Below are positions 25,308 to 33,812 of a stretch of 64,000 nucleotides of DNA, in pieces. The notes under the pieces are model-generated. The model did not search any database and had not been told where the DNA came from. It worked only from the letters and a program-made list of their open reading frames with translations. The position numbers and the translations under genes were made by a program. Every line of letters starts with the position of its first letter. Within the stretch, counting starts at the first letter, position 1. The stretch covers positions 81,648 through 145,647 of the forward strand of contig NZ_VDMC01000007.1 in assembly GCF_006346335.1 (NCBI RefSeq), given 5' to 3'. Source of the stretch: Aequorivita sinensis (GTDB lineage: Bacteria; Bacteroidota; Bacteroidia; Flavobacteriales; Flavobacteriaceae).

Positions 25308-27652
25308 GTAAAGTATTAACTTCAGGACCTTTTGTGTCTATGTTGTCTTTTAGGTTTCTTAGAGACAAGTGTTTAGAATTACTAAAGTCTGATAACCCAA
25401 TAGAACAATTTCAAGCAAGTCAAGCTTTAAATCACTTTAAAGAAAACCCTATTCTTACAGAAGGAATATCTTCCTATGAAGAATATGAACAGCATCAAGA
25501 GGTGATAGATCAGCTTATGGGGTATTTGTTTCCTCCAGCCTTAAGTAACAACGAAATTAAAGCGGCAATTGATCCATTGTCTAATTTTAGTTTTTATAAA
25601 AGTAGAAGGTTAGCAAAAATACTAGAAGACTCAAATCGTCAAAATCACAATGTTTTAAAGGAAGTTTTTCGGGACCATATTGAGGGATACGACTTTATTC
25701 CTTATGCCATTATTTTGAATTCATATTATCAATTTAATATTGATTTTGACAGGCCGAAAAACTTAAAAATTAAATTGAAAAATGGCGAAGAGAAAAACTA
25801 TCGCGTAACATTTAATGCCGATTATGTAGAGATCTACCCTAACGAAAGTGCTGTTGAAATTACGCAAGAAGTAGTTGACGAATTATTAGCCAATGCAGAA
25901 GATAAAAATGTATGGATGAAATATTTCCCCGAAGGTTCTTGGACGATGGAGGGATTCGGTATCATAAATATGATTGACACTACTTTGGATAACGCTATCG
26001 ACGGTTTTAAAACTCATATGATTCGTCCTAACAATGAAAGTTATAAGTTTTTAGTTGAAGACATTCGTAAGATTTTTGGTATTCCCGATTTACAGCTTGG
26101 AAGTTATATTTTAGACAGAAACCAACTTCGACCTCCTTATGATTTAAACTTTAAAATGTTGACGATAGCGTCAAATGATACTATAAATTGTAAGGAATAC
26201 GCTTGTAATGATGTTTATAATCGCCTGTTTAAAGAGCATAAAACGGTTGTTATTTCTAATGTTGAACGTTATAATGAGTCAACTGGAGGAAATAGCTTAA
26301 GTAAATCCTTAATCGATCAAGGCTTGAAGAGTGCGGTGTTAATGCCAATTGTGATTGAAGGGCAGATGATGTTTATTTTAGAACTCGCTACTTACAATGC
26401 CAATCAGCTTAACGCTATAAATATGGTGAAGTTAGAAACTTTAATGCCTTTCATTTTAAGTTATTCGGCTAGAACCATAACTGAGTTTAAAAATGAAATT
26501 AGCGCCGTAATACAACAAGAGTGTACATCTATTCATCCATCAGTTCAGTGGCGTTTTGAAGAGGAAGCAAACAGATACATTCAGAATAGAAACAGTGGTG
26601 AGAATGCTGTGTTCAAGGAAATAGCTTTCGAAAACGTTATTCCGCTATATGGTCAAATTGATATTGTAGGTTCTTCCAATGCAAGAAATGAGGCGGTTCA
26701 AAAAGATTACAAAGAACAGTTAAGCCAAACAAAACGAATTTTAGAAAAACGTATTGAAGAAAAGAAACTTCCTTTTTACGAACAGTTAGTTTATCAAATC
26801 GATAATTTTTTATTCGAACTTAAATTAAACCTTCATACGAGTACCGAACAGGAGATTAACAATTTTTATTCGTCTCAAATATTTCCACTGTTCGATCACC
26901 TTCTTAAATCGAATGAGGATGTTGATGATATTAAGAGGTTCTACGATTGTTTAGATGAAAATTTAAGGTCATTTTACAGAGCGCGTAAGAACTATGACAA
27001 TACAATTGACAAGATTAATAAAGAATTGTCTAGTTTTATCGATAAGCAGCAACGGAAGGCTCAAAATATGTTCCCTCATTACTTTGAGAAATTTAAAACA
27101 GATGGGGTAGAGCACAATATTTATATAGGGCAGTCTATTACTCAAGATAGAACATTTCACCTTACAGATTTATACAATCTTCGTGTTTGGCAATTGCAAG
27201 TAGCGTGTGAAATGGAAGCTATGTTTTATAAAGCTCAAAAGGACTTTCCTTTAAAATTGAAAGTAGCCTCTTTAATTCTTGCTCACGATGTTCCTTTAAA
27301 CATTCGTTATAGAATGGATGAAAAGCAATTTGATGTAGATGGGGCGTATAATGTGCGATATGAGATTATAAAAAAGCGAATTGATAAAGCTCATATTAAA
27401 AATACAAATGAGCGTTTAACTCAGCCACATAAATTATGCGTTGTATATTCAAGTTCTGCTATTGAAAAGGAATACTTAAAGTATTTCGAATTTTTAAAAG
27501 CCAAAAACTATATTAGTGACAATATAGAAATAGTTGAAATTGAAGAGCTTCAAGGTGCTTCTGGAATAAAGGCTATTAGAGCAGATTTGAATCAAGATTT
27601 GGAGAAAGCCGAGAATTTATTCACCACAAAGGATCTCGAAAGAACATCCTAA
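25304..27652 (+). CDS. 782-aa GAF-like signalling protein
   Basis: Soluble, no signal peptide. About residues 220-390 look like a GAF domain (FKTHMIRPNNESYKFLVEDIRKIFGI, VVISNVERY, SAVLMPIVIEGQMMFILELAT). This is followed by NVIPLYGQIDIVGSSNARN near residues 444-462 and a long helical coiled-coil region to about 600. The N-terminal 200 residues and the last 180 are unfamiliar; no kinase, cyclase or phosphodiesterase motif is seen. The start overlaps the stop of the HD gene by 4 bp, so translation is probably coupled and the two products should be present in similar amounts. I recall pairs like this in other Bacteroidota but know of no function. Confidence 0.78.
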   Translation: MSKVLTSGPFVSMLSFRFLRDKCLELLKSDNPIEQFQASQALNHFKENPILTEGISSYEEYEQHQEVIDQLMGYLFPPALSNNEIKAAIDPLSNFSFYKSRRLAKILEDSNRQNHNVLKEVFRDHIEGYDFIPYAIILNSYYQFNIDFDRPKNLKIKLKNGEEKNYRVTFNADYVEIYPNESAVEITQEVVDELLANAEDKNVWMKYFPEGSWTMEGFGIINMIDTTLDNAIDGFKTHMIRPNNESYKFLVEDIRKIFGIPDLQLGSYILDRNQLRPPYDLNFKMLTIASNDTINCKEYACNDVYNRLFKEHKTVVISNVERYNESTGGNSLSKSLIDQGLKSAVLMPIVIEGQMMFILELATYNANQLNAINMVKLETLMPFILSYSARTITEFKNEISAVIQQECTSIHPSVQWRFEEEANRYIQNRNSGENAVFKEIAFENVIPLYGQIDIVGSSNARNEAVQKDYKEQLSQTKRILEKRIEEKKLPFYEQLVYQIDNFLFELKLNLHTSTEQEINNFYSSQIFPLFDHLLKSNEDVDDIKRFYDCLDENLRSFYRARKNYDNTIDKINKELSSFIDKQQRKAQNMFPHYFEKFKTDGVEHNIYIGQSITQDRTFHLTDLYNLRVWQLQVACEMEAMFYKAQKDFPLKLKVASLILAHDVPLNIRYRMDEKQFDVDGAYNVRYEIIKKRIDKAHIKNTNERLTQPHKLCVVYSSSAIEKEYLKYFEFLKAKNYISDNIEIVEIEELQGASGIKAIRADLNQDLEKAENLFTTKDLERTS

Positions 27653-27676
27653 TATCTTAGAAATTTTCTAGTTTAT

Positions 27677-30600
27677 ATGAAGAAAATACTACTTATTTTA
27701 CTTGTTGTTACTTTAAACTCTTGCGCTACCTTTAACTTCACTCCTGAAGATGGAATAGACACAGAATTACGAGGTGTTAATTCTGAGACTCGAAATATTT
27801 TTTTAATTGGAGACGCTGGGGGTTTCGAAAAAGATGGATCAACTTCTTTGGCGTTACCAGCAATGCAAGAAAACTTTAAATACGCAGGTGAAGAAGATGT
27901 TTTATTATTTCTAGGAGATAATATTTACCCAAAAGGGTTTCCAACTAAAAACGGAGTTAAAGAGCAGAAAGCGAAAGAAATAATTCAATCTCAAACTGAT
28001 GTAGCTAAAACTTTTCCAGGGAGGGTAATCTTTATTCCAGGAAATCACGATTGGTATAGTGGGGTTAAAGGGTTAAAAAAACAAGAAAAATTTGTTGAAA
28101 AGGCTTTAGGGAAAAATACTTTTTTACCTGAAAATGGATGCCCTATTGAGAAAGTGAAGTTAGATGATGATACAATATTACTAATAGTAGATTCACACTG
28201 GTATATTACAAATTGGAATAGGCATCCCACAATTAACGACAATTGTGAGATTAAAACACGATCTCTTTTTTTGGAAGAGTTTAGAGATGAGATTAAAAAA
28301 GCACGCGGAAAAACCACATTAGTAGCCATACATCACTCTGCGTTTACAAATGGATCACACGGAGGGCAATATAGTTTTATCGACTTTATTAAGCCCTTGC
28401 CACTGTTGGGAAATTTAAAAAATCTAATAAGAAGCACAAGTGGTATTTCCAATGCGGATATCTCCAATAAATTCTACTTCGAATTAACTAAAAATTTGAT
28501 TGCCGCGGCTCAACAAAATGAAAATGTTGTATTTCTTTCAGGTCATGACCATAATTTGCAGTTAATAAATTCAAATAACCTCACACAAATAATCAGTGGT
28601 TCTGGAATAAAAACCAATGCAGTTAGAGTGCGAAAAAAGGGTGATTTTGGATTTGCAGGAAGGGGTTATGCAGTTTTAAATATTAAGGCTAATATGTCTT
28701 CAAATGTTCAGTTTGTTGATGCCAAATCGAATAAGGTAATTTTTAGAAAAACTATCAATACACCCTCGAAATTTGAAGTTCCAGAATACCAAAATACCTT
28801 TAAAGATTCAATTTCTGCTTCTGTTTATAAAAAGGAAGATACTGAGAAGTCAGGGTTTCATAGGTTTCTGTTGGGTGAGCGATATCGAAAGTATTTTGGC
28901 CAAGAAGTAAAAGCGCAAGTGGTGAATTTAGATACTTTATTCGGAGGATTAAAGCCTGTGAGAAAAGGTGGTGGAAGTCAATCCAGATCCTTGCGGTTAG
29001 AAGCCAAAGACGGTAGGCAATTTGTAATGCGTGCTGTAGAAAAAAGTGCTACTCAATACATACAGGCTGTAGCTTTTAAAGATAATTATGTAGGAGGACA
29101 GTTCGAAAATACACTTTCTGAAAAACTTGTGAAAGATGCATTTACCGGATCTCATCCTTATGCGCCACTAGTAATTGGAACCCTATCTGACGCTGCCGGA
29201 GTTTATCATTTAAATCCGCAATTATTCTACATACCAAAACAAAATGCTTTAAAAGAATTTAATGAAGAATTCGGGAATGAACTATATCTACTTGAAGAAC
29301 ACGCTTCCGAAGGACATATGCATTTGGCAGGTGAGAAATTCACGGGGGAAGTTATAAGTACCTTAGATATGATGGAAGATCTCTACTCTGATGAAGATGT
29401 AGTGATTGACCAAAAAAGTTATTTAAGAGCTAGACTATTCGATATGCTGATTGGAGACTGGGACAGGCATCAAGATCAATGGCGTTGGATGGAGTTTAAG
29501 AAAAAAGGAAAAACAATTTACAAACCCCTTCCAAGAGATCGAGATCAAGCCTTTTCTGTAATGTCTGAAGGTTTATTATTATCTGCTGCTATTGCACTTA
29601 TACCTGGTGCAAGGATGATTCAAAAATACGGTCCGGATATAAAAGATGTAAAAGGTGTGAATATTGAGCCTTACCCATTAGATATGGCTTTTCTAGTAGA
29701 TGTGGATAAAGATGATTGGGATGCAGAAGTGCAATATATAACTGAAAATGTTACAGATGAGGTAATCGATTTAGCCTTTTCACATATGCCAAAAGAAGTT
29801 CAAGATGAAGGTTTGGATAAAATTAAATTTAACTTGAGAAAACGCCGGGAAAATCTTCAGAAAATTGCAGATAGGTATTATAAACTTACATCAAAATATG
29901 GGGTTCTAACAGGAACAAATAAGGATGATTATATAAGGGTTAAAACTGCTGAAAATAATGAGGTTATTGTTGAGATTTTTCGTAAAAAAGATGATACTAT
30001 TAAAGATCGTTTTCACTCTAGAGTGTTTTCACCAAAAACAACAAGGGAAATTTGGGTTTACGGATTGGATGACGATGATACATTTGAAGTTCTTGGAAAA
30101 AGTAATAAAATTAAAATTAGATTAATTGGAGGGCAAAATAATGACGATTATGTTGTGGAAGATGGAAGAAATGTGATTATATACGATTACAAAACAATGC
30201 CTAATGATGTTTCAAAAGCAAGAAAGGCTAGAATTAAACTTACAGATGATTACAAAACCAATGTTTTTGATTATAAAAAACTAAAAAATAATACTAATCA
30301 AATTTTACCCACCATAGGAGCAAATCCCGACGATGGATTAAAATTAGGTTTGTCGAATACTTACACAACTTACGGATTTGAACGAAACCCATTTACAAGT
30401 CAGCATACAATTTTAGGGGCTTATTATTTTGAAACAAATGGTTATGAATTAAACTATCGAGGGGAGTTTGCCAATGTGATTAAAAAAATAAACTTTTTAT
30501 TAGACCTAAAATTTCAAAGTCCTAATTTTACTCAGAATTTTTTTGGATACGGAAACGAAACAAATAATCTTCAAGAAAATTTTGGAAAGGATTACAATCG

Positions 30601-31333
30601 AGTTAAAATTAGGGGTTTCTCCATTGCCCCTGCGTTTAGTTGGAAGTCACATGGAGGAAGGAAAATTAGTGTAAGGGGGTCTTATGAGAATATCGAAGTT
30701 CACAAAACAGAGAACCGATTTGTTGATAATAATCCTTACTTACCCACCTATATTTTTGATGAAGTACAATTTGTAGGTACTAGTTTACTTTATGAATTTG
30801 CAAATTCAGATAGTAGAGCATACCCGACATTGGGAATGGCATTCAGTTTAGAAGCTGGAGTTAAGAGTAACCTCGATGAAGATAAAACATTTGGTTATGT
30901 AACTTCAAAATGGGGAATTGCACACAAGTTAATTCCATCTGGGAAGTTAGTGTTAGCAACAACACTTAAAGGTCACTTGAATATAGGAGACGATTACGAA
31001 TTTTATCACGCTGCTTCAATAGGGGGAACAGATGGTTTGAGAGGATATAGAAACCAACGATTTACAGGAAAATCTGCTTACTATCAAAACACCGATTTGC
31101 GTTATTCTTTTGGGGAATTAAAAACTCCGCTTGCTCCAATCAAATTAGGGGTTTACGGTAGCTTTGACTATGGAAGAGTTTGGATGCCAAACTTCGACTA
31201 TTCTGAAAAGTGGCATACTACGTATGGTGGTGGGTTTTTTGTTAATGGAGCAGAATTAATGTCGGCAAATATAGGTGTCTTTAATAGTAAAGATGGAGCT
31301 CGAGTTGCTTTTGGACTTGGATTTGGATTTTAA
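27677..31333 (+). CDS. Lipoprotein fusing a phosphoesterase, a kinase-like region and an outer-membrane barrel
   Basis: 1218 aa. A lipobox (LNSC, Cys16) is followed by a calcineurin-like phosphoesterase with all motifs: IGDAGG (near 45), FLGDN (79), PGNHDW (122), AIHHSAF (218), SGHDHN (289). A middle region (about 430-780) has FVMRAVEKS, LFDMLIGDWDRHQDQWRW (near 588-605) and PLPRDRDQAF (near 620), resembling the catalytic loop and metal motif of CotH/HipA-type atypical kinases. Residues from about 885 form repeated amphipathic strands ending with GGTDGLRGYRNQRF, the BamA/Omp85 surface-antigen signature, and a terminal F. It starts 24 bp after the GAF-like gene. Substrates unknown. Confidence 0.82.
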   Translation: MKKILLILLVVTLNSCATFNFTPEDGIDTELRGVNSETRNIFLIGDAGGFEKDGSTSLALPAMQENFKYAGEEDVLLFLGDNIYPKGFPTKNGVKEQKAKEIIQSQTDVAKTFPGRVIFIPGNHDWYSGVKGLKKQEKFVEKALGKNTFLPENGCPIEKVKLDDDTILLIVDSHWYITNWNRHPTINDNCEIKTRSLFLEEFRDEIKKARGKTTLVAIHHSAFTNGSHGGQYSFIDFIKPLPLLGNLKNLIRSTSGISNADISNKFYFELTKNLIAAAQQNENVVFLSGHDHNLQLINSNNLTQIISGSGIKTNAVRVRKKGDFGFAGRGYAVLNIKANMSSNVQFVDAKSNKVIFRKTINTPSKFEVPEYQNTFKDSISASVYKKEDTEKSGFHRFLLGERYRKYFGQEVKAQVVNLDTLFGGLKPVRKGGGSQSRSLRLEAKDGRQFVMRAVEKSATQYIQAVAFKDNYVGGQFENTLSEKLVKDAFTGSHPYAPLVIGTLSDAAGVYHLNPQLFYIPKQNALKEFNEEFGNELYLLEEHASEGHMHLAGEKFTGEVISTLDMMEDLYSDEDVVIDQKSYLRARLFDMLIGDWDRHQDQWRWMEFKKKGKTIYKPLPRDRDQAFSVMSEGLLLSAAIALIPGARMIQKYGPDIKDVKGVNIEPYPLDMAFLVDVDKDDWDAEVQYITENVTDEVIDLAFSHMPKEVQDEGLDKIKFNLRKRRENLQKIADRYYKLTSKYGVLTGTNKDDYIRVKTAENNEVIVEIFRKKDDTIKDRFHSRVFSPKTTREIWVYGLDDDDTFEVLGKSNKIKIRLIGGQNNDDYVVEDGRNVIIYDYKTMPNDVSKARKARIKLTDDYKTNVFDYKKLKNNTNQILPTIGANPDDGLKLGLSNTYTTYGFERNPFTSQHTILGAYYFETNGYELNYRGEFANVIKKINFLLDLKFQSPNFTQNFFGYGNETNNLQENFGKDYNRVKIRGFSIAPAFSWKSHGGRKISVRGSYENIEVHKTENRFVDNNPYLPTYIFDEVQFVGTSLLYEFANSDSRAYPTLGMAFSLEAGVKSNLDEDKTFGYVTSKWGIAHKLIPSGKLVLATTLKGHLNIGDDYEFYHAASIGGTDGLRGYRNQRFTGKSAYYQNTDLRYSFGELKTPLAPIKLGVYGSFDYGRVWMPNFDYSEKWHTTYGGGFFVNGAELMSANIGVFNSKDGARVAFGLGFGF

Positions 31334-31376
31334 ATGGTTATTTTAGAGAGTTGAATTATTTAAAATAAGATTTAAT

Positions 31377-31646
31377 ATGGAAGTGATTGACAATAAAGAA
31401 AAGAATAGGTTTGAGGCAAGTGTAAACGGAGAGTTGGCAATTGTTGAATACAGCCTAATGGATGAGGTTATATCTATAACTCATACTGAAGTGCCTAAAG
31501 CTTTGGCAGGTCAGGGTGTAGGCAGTAAATTAACCGAGGCAGTATTAAAGCATGTTGAAGAACGAGGGTTGAAAGTGAAGCCTTTATGCCCTTTCACAAA
31601 AAAGTATATTGACAAGAATCCCCAGTGGAGTGAAATAGTTGCTTAA
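31377..31646 (+). CDS. Small GNAT-like acetyltransferase (Acetyltransf_CG type)
   Basis: 89 aa. The minimal GNAT fold of the YjdJ/GCN5-like short family: ISITHTEVPKALAGQGVGSKL with the acetyl-CoA-binding GQGVG loop, and LKVKPLCPFTKKYIDKNPQW near the C-terminus with the conserved cysteine and tyrosine. Role unknown. It starts 43 bp after the barrel fusion gene and is followed by a terminator, so it is likely the last gene of that operon. Confidence 0.85.
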   Translation: MEVIDNKEKNRFEASVNGELAIVEYSLMDEVISITHTEVPKALAGQGVGSKLTEAVLKHVEERGLKVKPLCPFTKKYIDKNPQWSEIVA

Positions 31647-31649
31647 ATT

Positions 31650-31690
31650 AAAAAAGCCCTTTTAATATACTTTAAAAGGGCTTTTTATAT
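31650..31690. terminator. Bidirectional terminator
   Basis: Arms AAAAAGCCCTTTTAA (31651-31665) and TTAAAAGGGCTTTTT (31672-31686) form a long stem with T runs on both strands. It separates the GNAT gene (+) from the small lipoprotein gene (-). Confidence 0.88.
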
Positions 31691-31702
31691 TTAAGGGGTT
31701 GA

Positions 31703-31834
31703 TTAATCTACTGCGTCACCTATATCGTCTGCGACGTCTTCTATGTCGTCTGCGACAGTTTTATTTTCTCGGCAACTAATAAAGCTAGTGCTCATTAAAC
31801 CTGCGGCAAATAAAATTAAAAAAACTTTCTTCAT
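31703..31834 (-). CDS. 43-aa small lipoprotein
   Basis: Starts ATG at 31834 and ends TAA at 31703. The signal peptide MKKVFLILFAAGLMSTSFISC ends in a lipobox with the lipidated cysteine at residue 21, leaving a mature part of 23 residues that is strongly acidic and repeats DD (ADDIEDVADDIGDAVD). It resembles small acidic lipoproteins of the entericidin type in layout. A convergent terminator follows it. It lies next to the Lmo0937-type membrane gene. Confidence 0.75.
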   Translation of the reverse strand: MKKVFLILFAAGLMSTSFISCRENKTVADDIEDVADDIGDAVD

Positions 31835-31884
31835 AATTGATTGTTGGTTTTAAAATTAATAATTGAGATTTGAATTGATAGTTA

Positions 31885-32043
31885 TTAAGGTTTGCGGCCT
31901 GTAGCTAAACGATATAATATACCGATAACTGCTAGAACCAATAAAATGTGAATTAAACTTCCTACAGCTTCTCCAAAGCCGAAATAACCCACGAGCCATC
32001 CTAAGATTAGAAGGACAACAACAAGCCAAATAATGTCTCCCAT
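31885..32043 (-). CDS. Lmo0937-family small membrane protein
   Basis: 52 aa, start ATG at 32043. Two hydrophobic helices (IIWLVVVLLILGWLVGYF and SLIHILLVLAVIGILYRL) are joined by GFGEAVG, and it ends with ATGRKP; this is the pattern of the Lmo0937 family, which is often induced by envelope or stationary-phase stress. 50 bp before the small acidic lipoprotein gene on the same strand, so the pair may be one transcript. Confidence 0.82.
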   Translation of the reverse strand: MGDIIWLVVVLLILGWLVGYFGFGEAVGSLIHILLVLAVIGILYRLATGRKP

Positions 32044-32197
32044 AACAATTAGTTTTTAAGTTAGTTTCATAAAACTACAATATAAAATATTGATTCATAA
32101 CGTTTTTAACCCGTTTTTAACGAAAATAACAAAAAATAACTTAAAATTTTATCAATTTTAATTTTTGCTTTTCTTTACATTTATAAAAAGTAATGCT

Positions 32198-32998
32198 GTG
32201 AAGTTTAAAAAAGAGTTTGATACTAATAGGGAAACTTGGAATAAGAAAGTAGGGGTTCACGCAAGCAGTGACTTTTATAATTTGAAAGATTTCATTTCCG
32301 GAAAATCTTCTCTCAACAAATATGAAGTAAGTACATTAGGTGATGTTTCAGGGAAGAGTATTCTTCACATTCAATGCCATTTTGGGCAAGACACCCTAAG
32401 CTTAGCACGAATGGGGGCGAATTGTACAGGTATTGATATTTCAGATGAAGGTATTAAGCTAGCAAAGGAATTAAATAAACAATTGAATCTTAACGCAGAT
32501 TTTATATGCTGTAATGTATTAGAAGCTTCAGGTTATATTTCAGAAAAGTTTGATATAGTATTCACTAGCTACGGAACTATCGGTTGGTTGCCAGATTTAA
32601 AACCTTGGGCAGAAATGATTTCGGAACGGCTCAAACCAGGAGGGTTCTTTTACATTGTAGAATTTCATCCTATTGGCTGGATGTTCGATTATAGAGTTTC
32701 GCCACCTGTAATGAAGTATGGCTATCAACAAAAAGAACCTATATACGAAGAATATAAAGGTACTTACGCCAATACAAATTCTGATATGATTAGTAAGGAA
32801 TACGGTTGGAATCACGGCTTAGGAGAAGTGATCACTTCATTAGCAGAAGCTGGCTTACACATTGAATACTTAAAAGAGCACGATGCAACTCCCTATAATG
32901 TTTTTCCAGAATTAATAGAAAATGCAAATGGATTATTCGAGCTTCCTAACAAATTGTATCCTCTTATTTTTGAGATTAAGGCAGTAAAGAAAGTCTAA
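32198..32998 (+). CDS. Class I SAM-dependent methyltransferase
   Basis: 266 aa from the GTG at 32198, which yields MKFKKEFDTNRETWNKK, the usual beginning of this group; a TTG at 32165 would add 11 hydrophobic residues. The SAM fold is visible: ILHIQCHFGQDTLSLARMG (motif I, with H-F-G-Q instead of GxGxG), TGIDISDEGI, ADFICCNVL, FDIVFTSYGTIGWLPD and LKPGGFFYIVEFHP. Substrate unknown. It is convergent to msrA. Confidence 0.85.
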   Translation: MKFKKEFDTNRETWNKKVGVHASSDFYNLKDFISGKSSLNKYEVSTLGDVSGKSILHIQCHFGQDTLSLARMGANCTGIDISDEGIKLAKELNKQLNLNADFICCNVLEASGYISEKFDIVFTSYGTIGWLPDLKPWAEMISERLKPGGFFYIVEFHPIGWMFDYRVSPPVMKYGYQQKEPIYEEYKGTYANTNSDMISKEYGWNHGLGEVITSLAEAGLHIEYLKEHDATPYNVFPELIENANGLFELPNKLYPLIFEIKAVKKV

Positions 32999-33032
32999 CC
33001 CTTAATTAAAATTATAGTATAAAGTTTAGTCA

Positions 33033-33704
33033 TTAGTGGTTTTGCTTTTCCTTAAGCAATTCAGGGTGTTTTTTCTTGAATTTGTTTAACCTTGGAATAG
33101 AAACATTCTGAATGTATGGATTGCCTGGATTATTGCGCTCGTAGTTTTGATGATATTGTTCGGCTTTCCAGAATTTTTGAAAAGGCAATACTTGAGCTGC
33201 AACTTTTTCTCCTTCTAATTCTTTATTGAGTTGAGATATCTTATCATCAATGATTTTCTTTTCATCCTCGTTTTGATAAAATATTATAGAACGATAAGAT
33301 GTTCCACGGTCTGGCCCTTGGCCGTTTATTTGTGTGATATTCTGGGAACCAAAATAAACATCAACAAGTTGGCTATAGCTTATCAATTCAGGGTCGTAAA
33401 TTACTTCAACTGCCTCTGCGTGGTCTTTATGGTTTTGATAGGTAGGATTATCAACAGTTCCGCCGCTATATCCTGAAATGGCGTCTTTAACACCTATAAC
33501 ACTTTCGTAAATTGCTTCTACACACCAAAAGCAACCACTGGCGAAATAGGCTTTTTTAAGGCCGTTAATGGATTCAGTTTGAACGGGGGATTGTTCTTTT
33601 TGAGCTATAGTTTCAATTTCTTTGTTATTTTTATTTGAAGGTTTACAGGCTCCTTGTAAAGAGAAAAAAAAGATGCTTATAATTAAAATCGATAATCTTT
33701 TCAT
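33033..33704 (-). CDS. msrA: Peptide-methionine (S)-S-oxide reductase, exported lipoprotein
   Basis: 223 aa. The ATG at 33704 gives a lipoprotein signal (LQGAC), so the protein probably acts in the periplasm or outer membrane. The active-site cysteine is in YFASGCFWCVEAIYE, followed by SGYSGG, NHKDHAEAVEVIYDP and YRSIIFY, all typical of MsrA; a C-terminal segment with FWKAEQYHQNYE completes the substrate pocket. It repairs the S-epimer of oxidised methionine. The second cysteine of GCFWC is family-typical; resolving cysteines at the C-terminus are absent. Confidence 0.95.
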   Translation of the reverse strand: MKRLSILIISIFFFSLQGACKPSNKNNKEIETIAQKEQSPVQTESINGLKKAYFASGCFWCVEAIYESVIGVKDAISGYSGGTVDNPTYQNHKDHAEAVEVIYDPELISYSQLVDVYFGSQNITQINGQGPDRGTSYRSIIFYQNEDEKKIIDDKISQLNKELEGEKVAAQVLPFQKFWKAEQYHQNYERNNPGNPYIQNVSIPRLNKFKKKHPELLKEKQNH

Positions 33705-33761
33705 AGTAAATATTTTCAGAAGTGAATTTGATATATCATCAAAAATCAAGATTGAAGGTAC

Positions 33762-33792
33762 AAAAAAAGCCCTCACTTTATGTGAAGGCTTT
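33762..33792 (-). terminator. Terminator after the coiled-coil gene
   Basis: Arms AAAGCC+TCAC (33766-33776) and GTGA+GGCTTT (33782-33792) pair with one mismatch; on the minus strand the stem is followed by seven T. It lies 20 bp past the stop of the gene at 33813. Confidence 0.8.
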
Positions 33793-33812
33793 GTTATATT
33801 TAATGAATTCGC

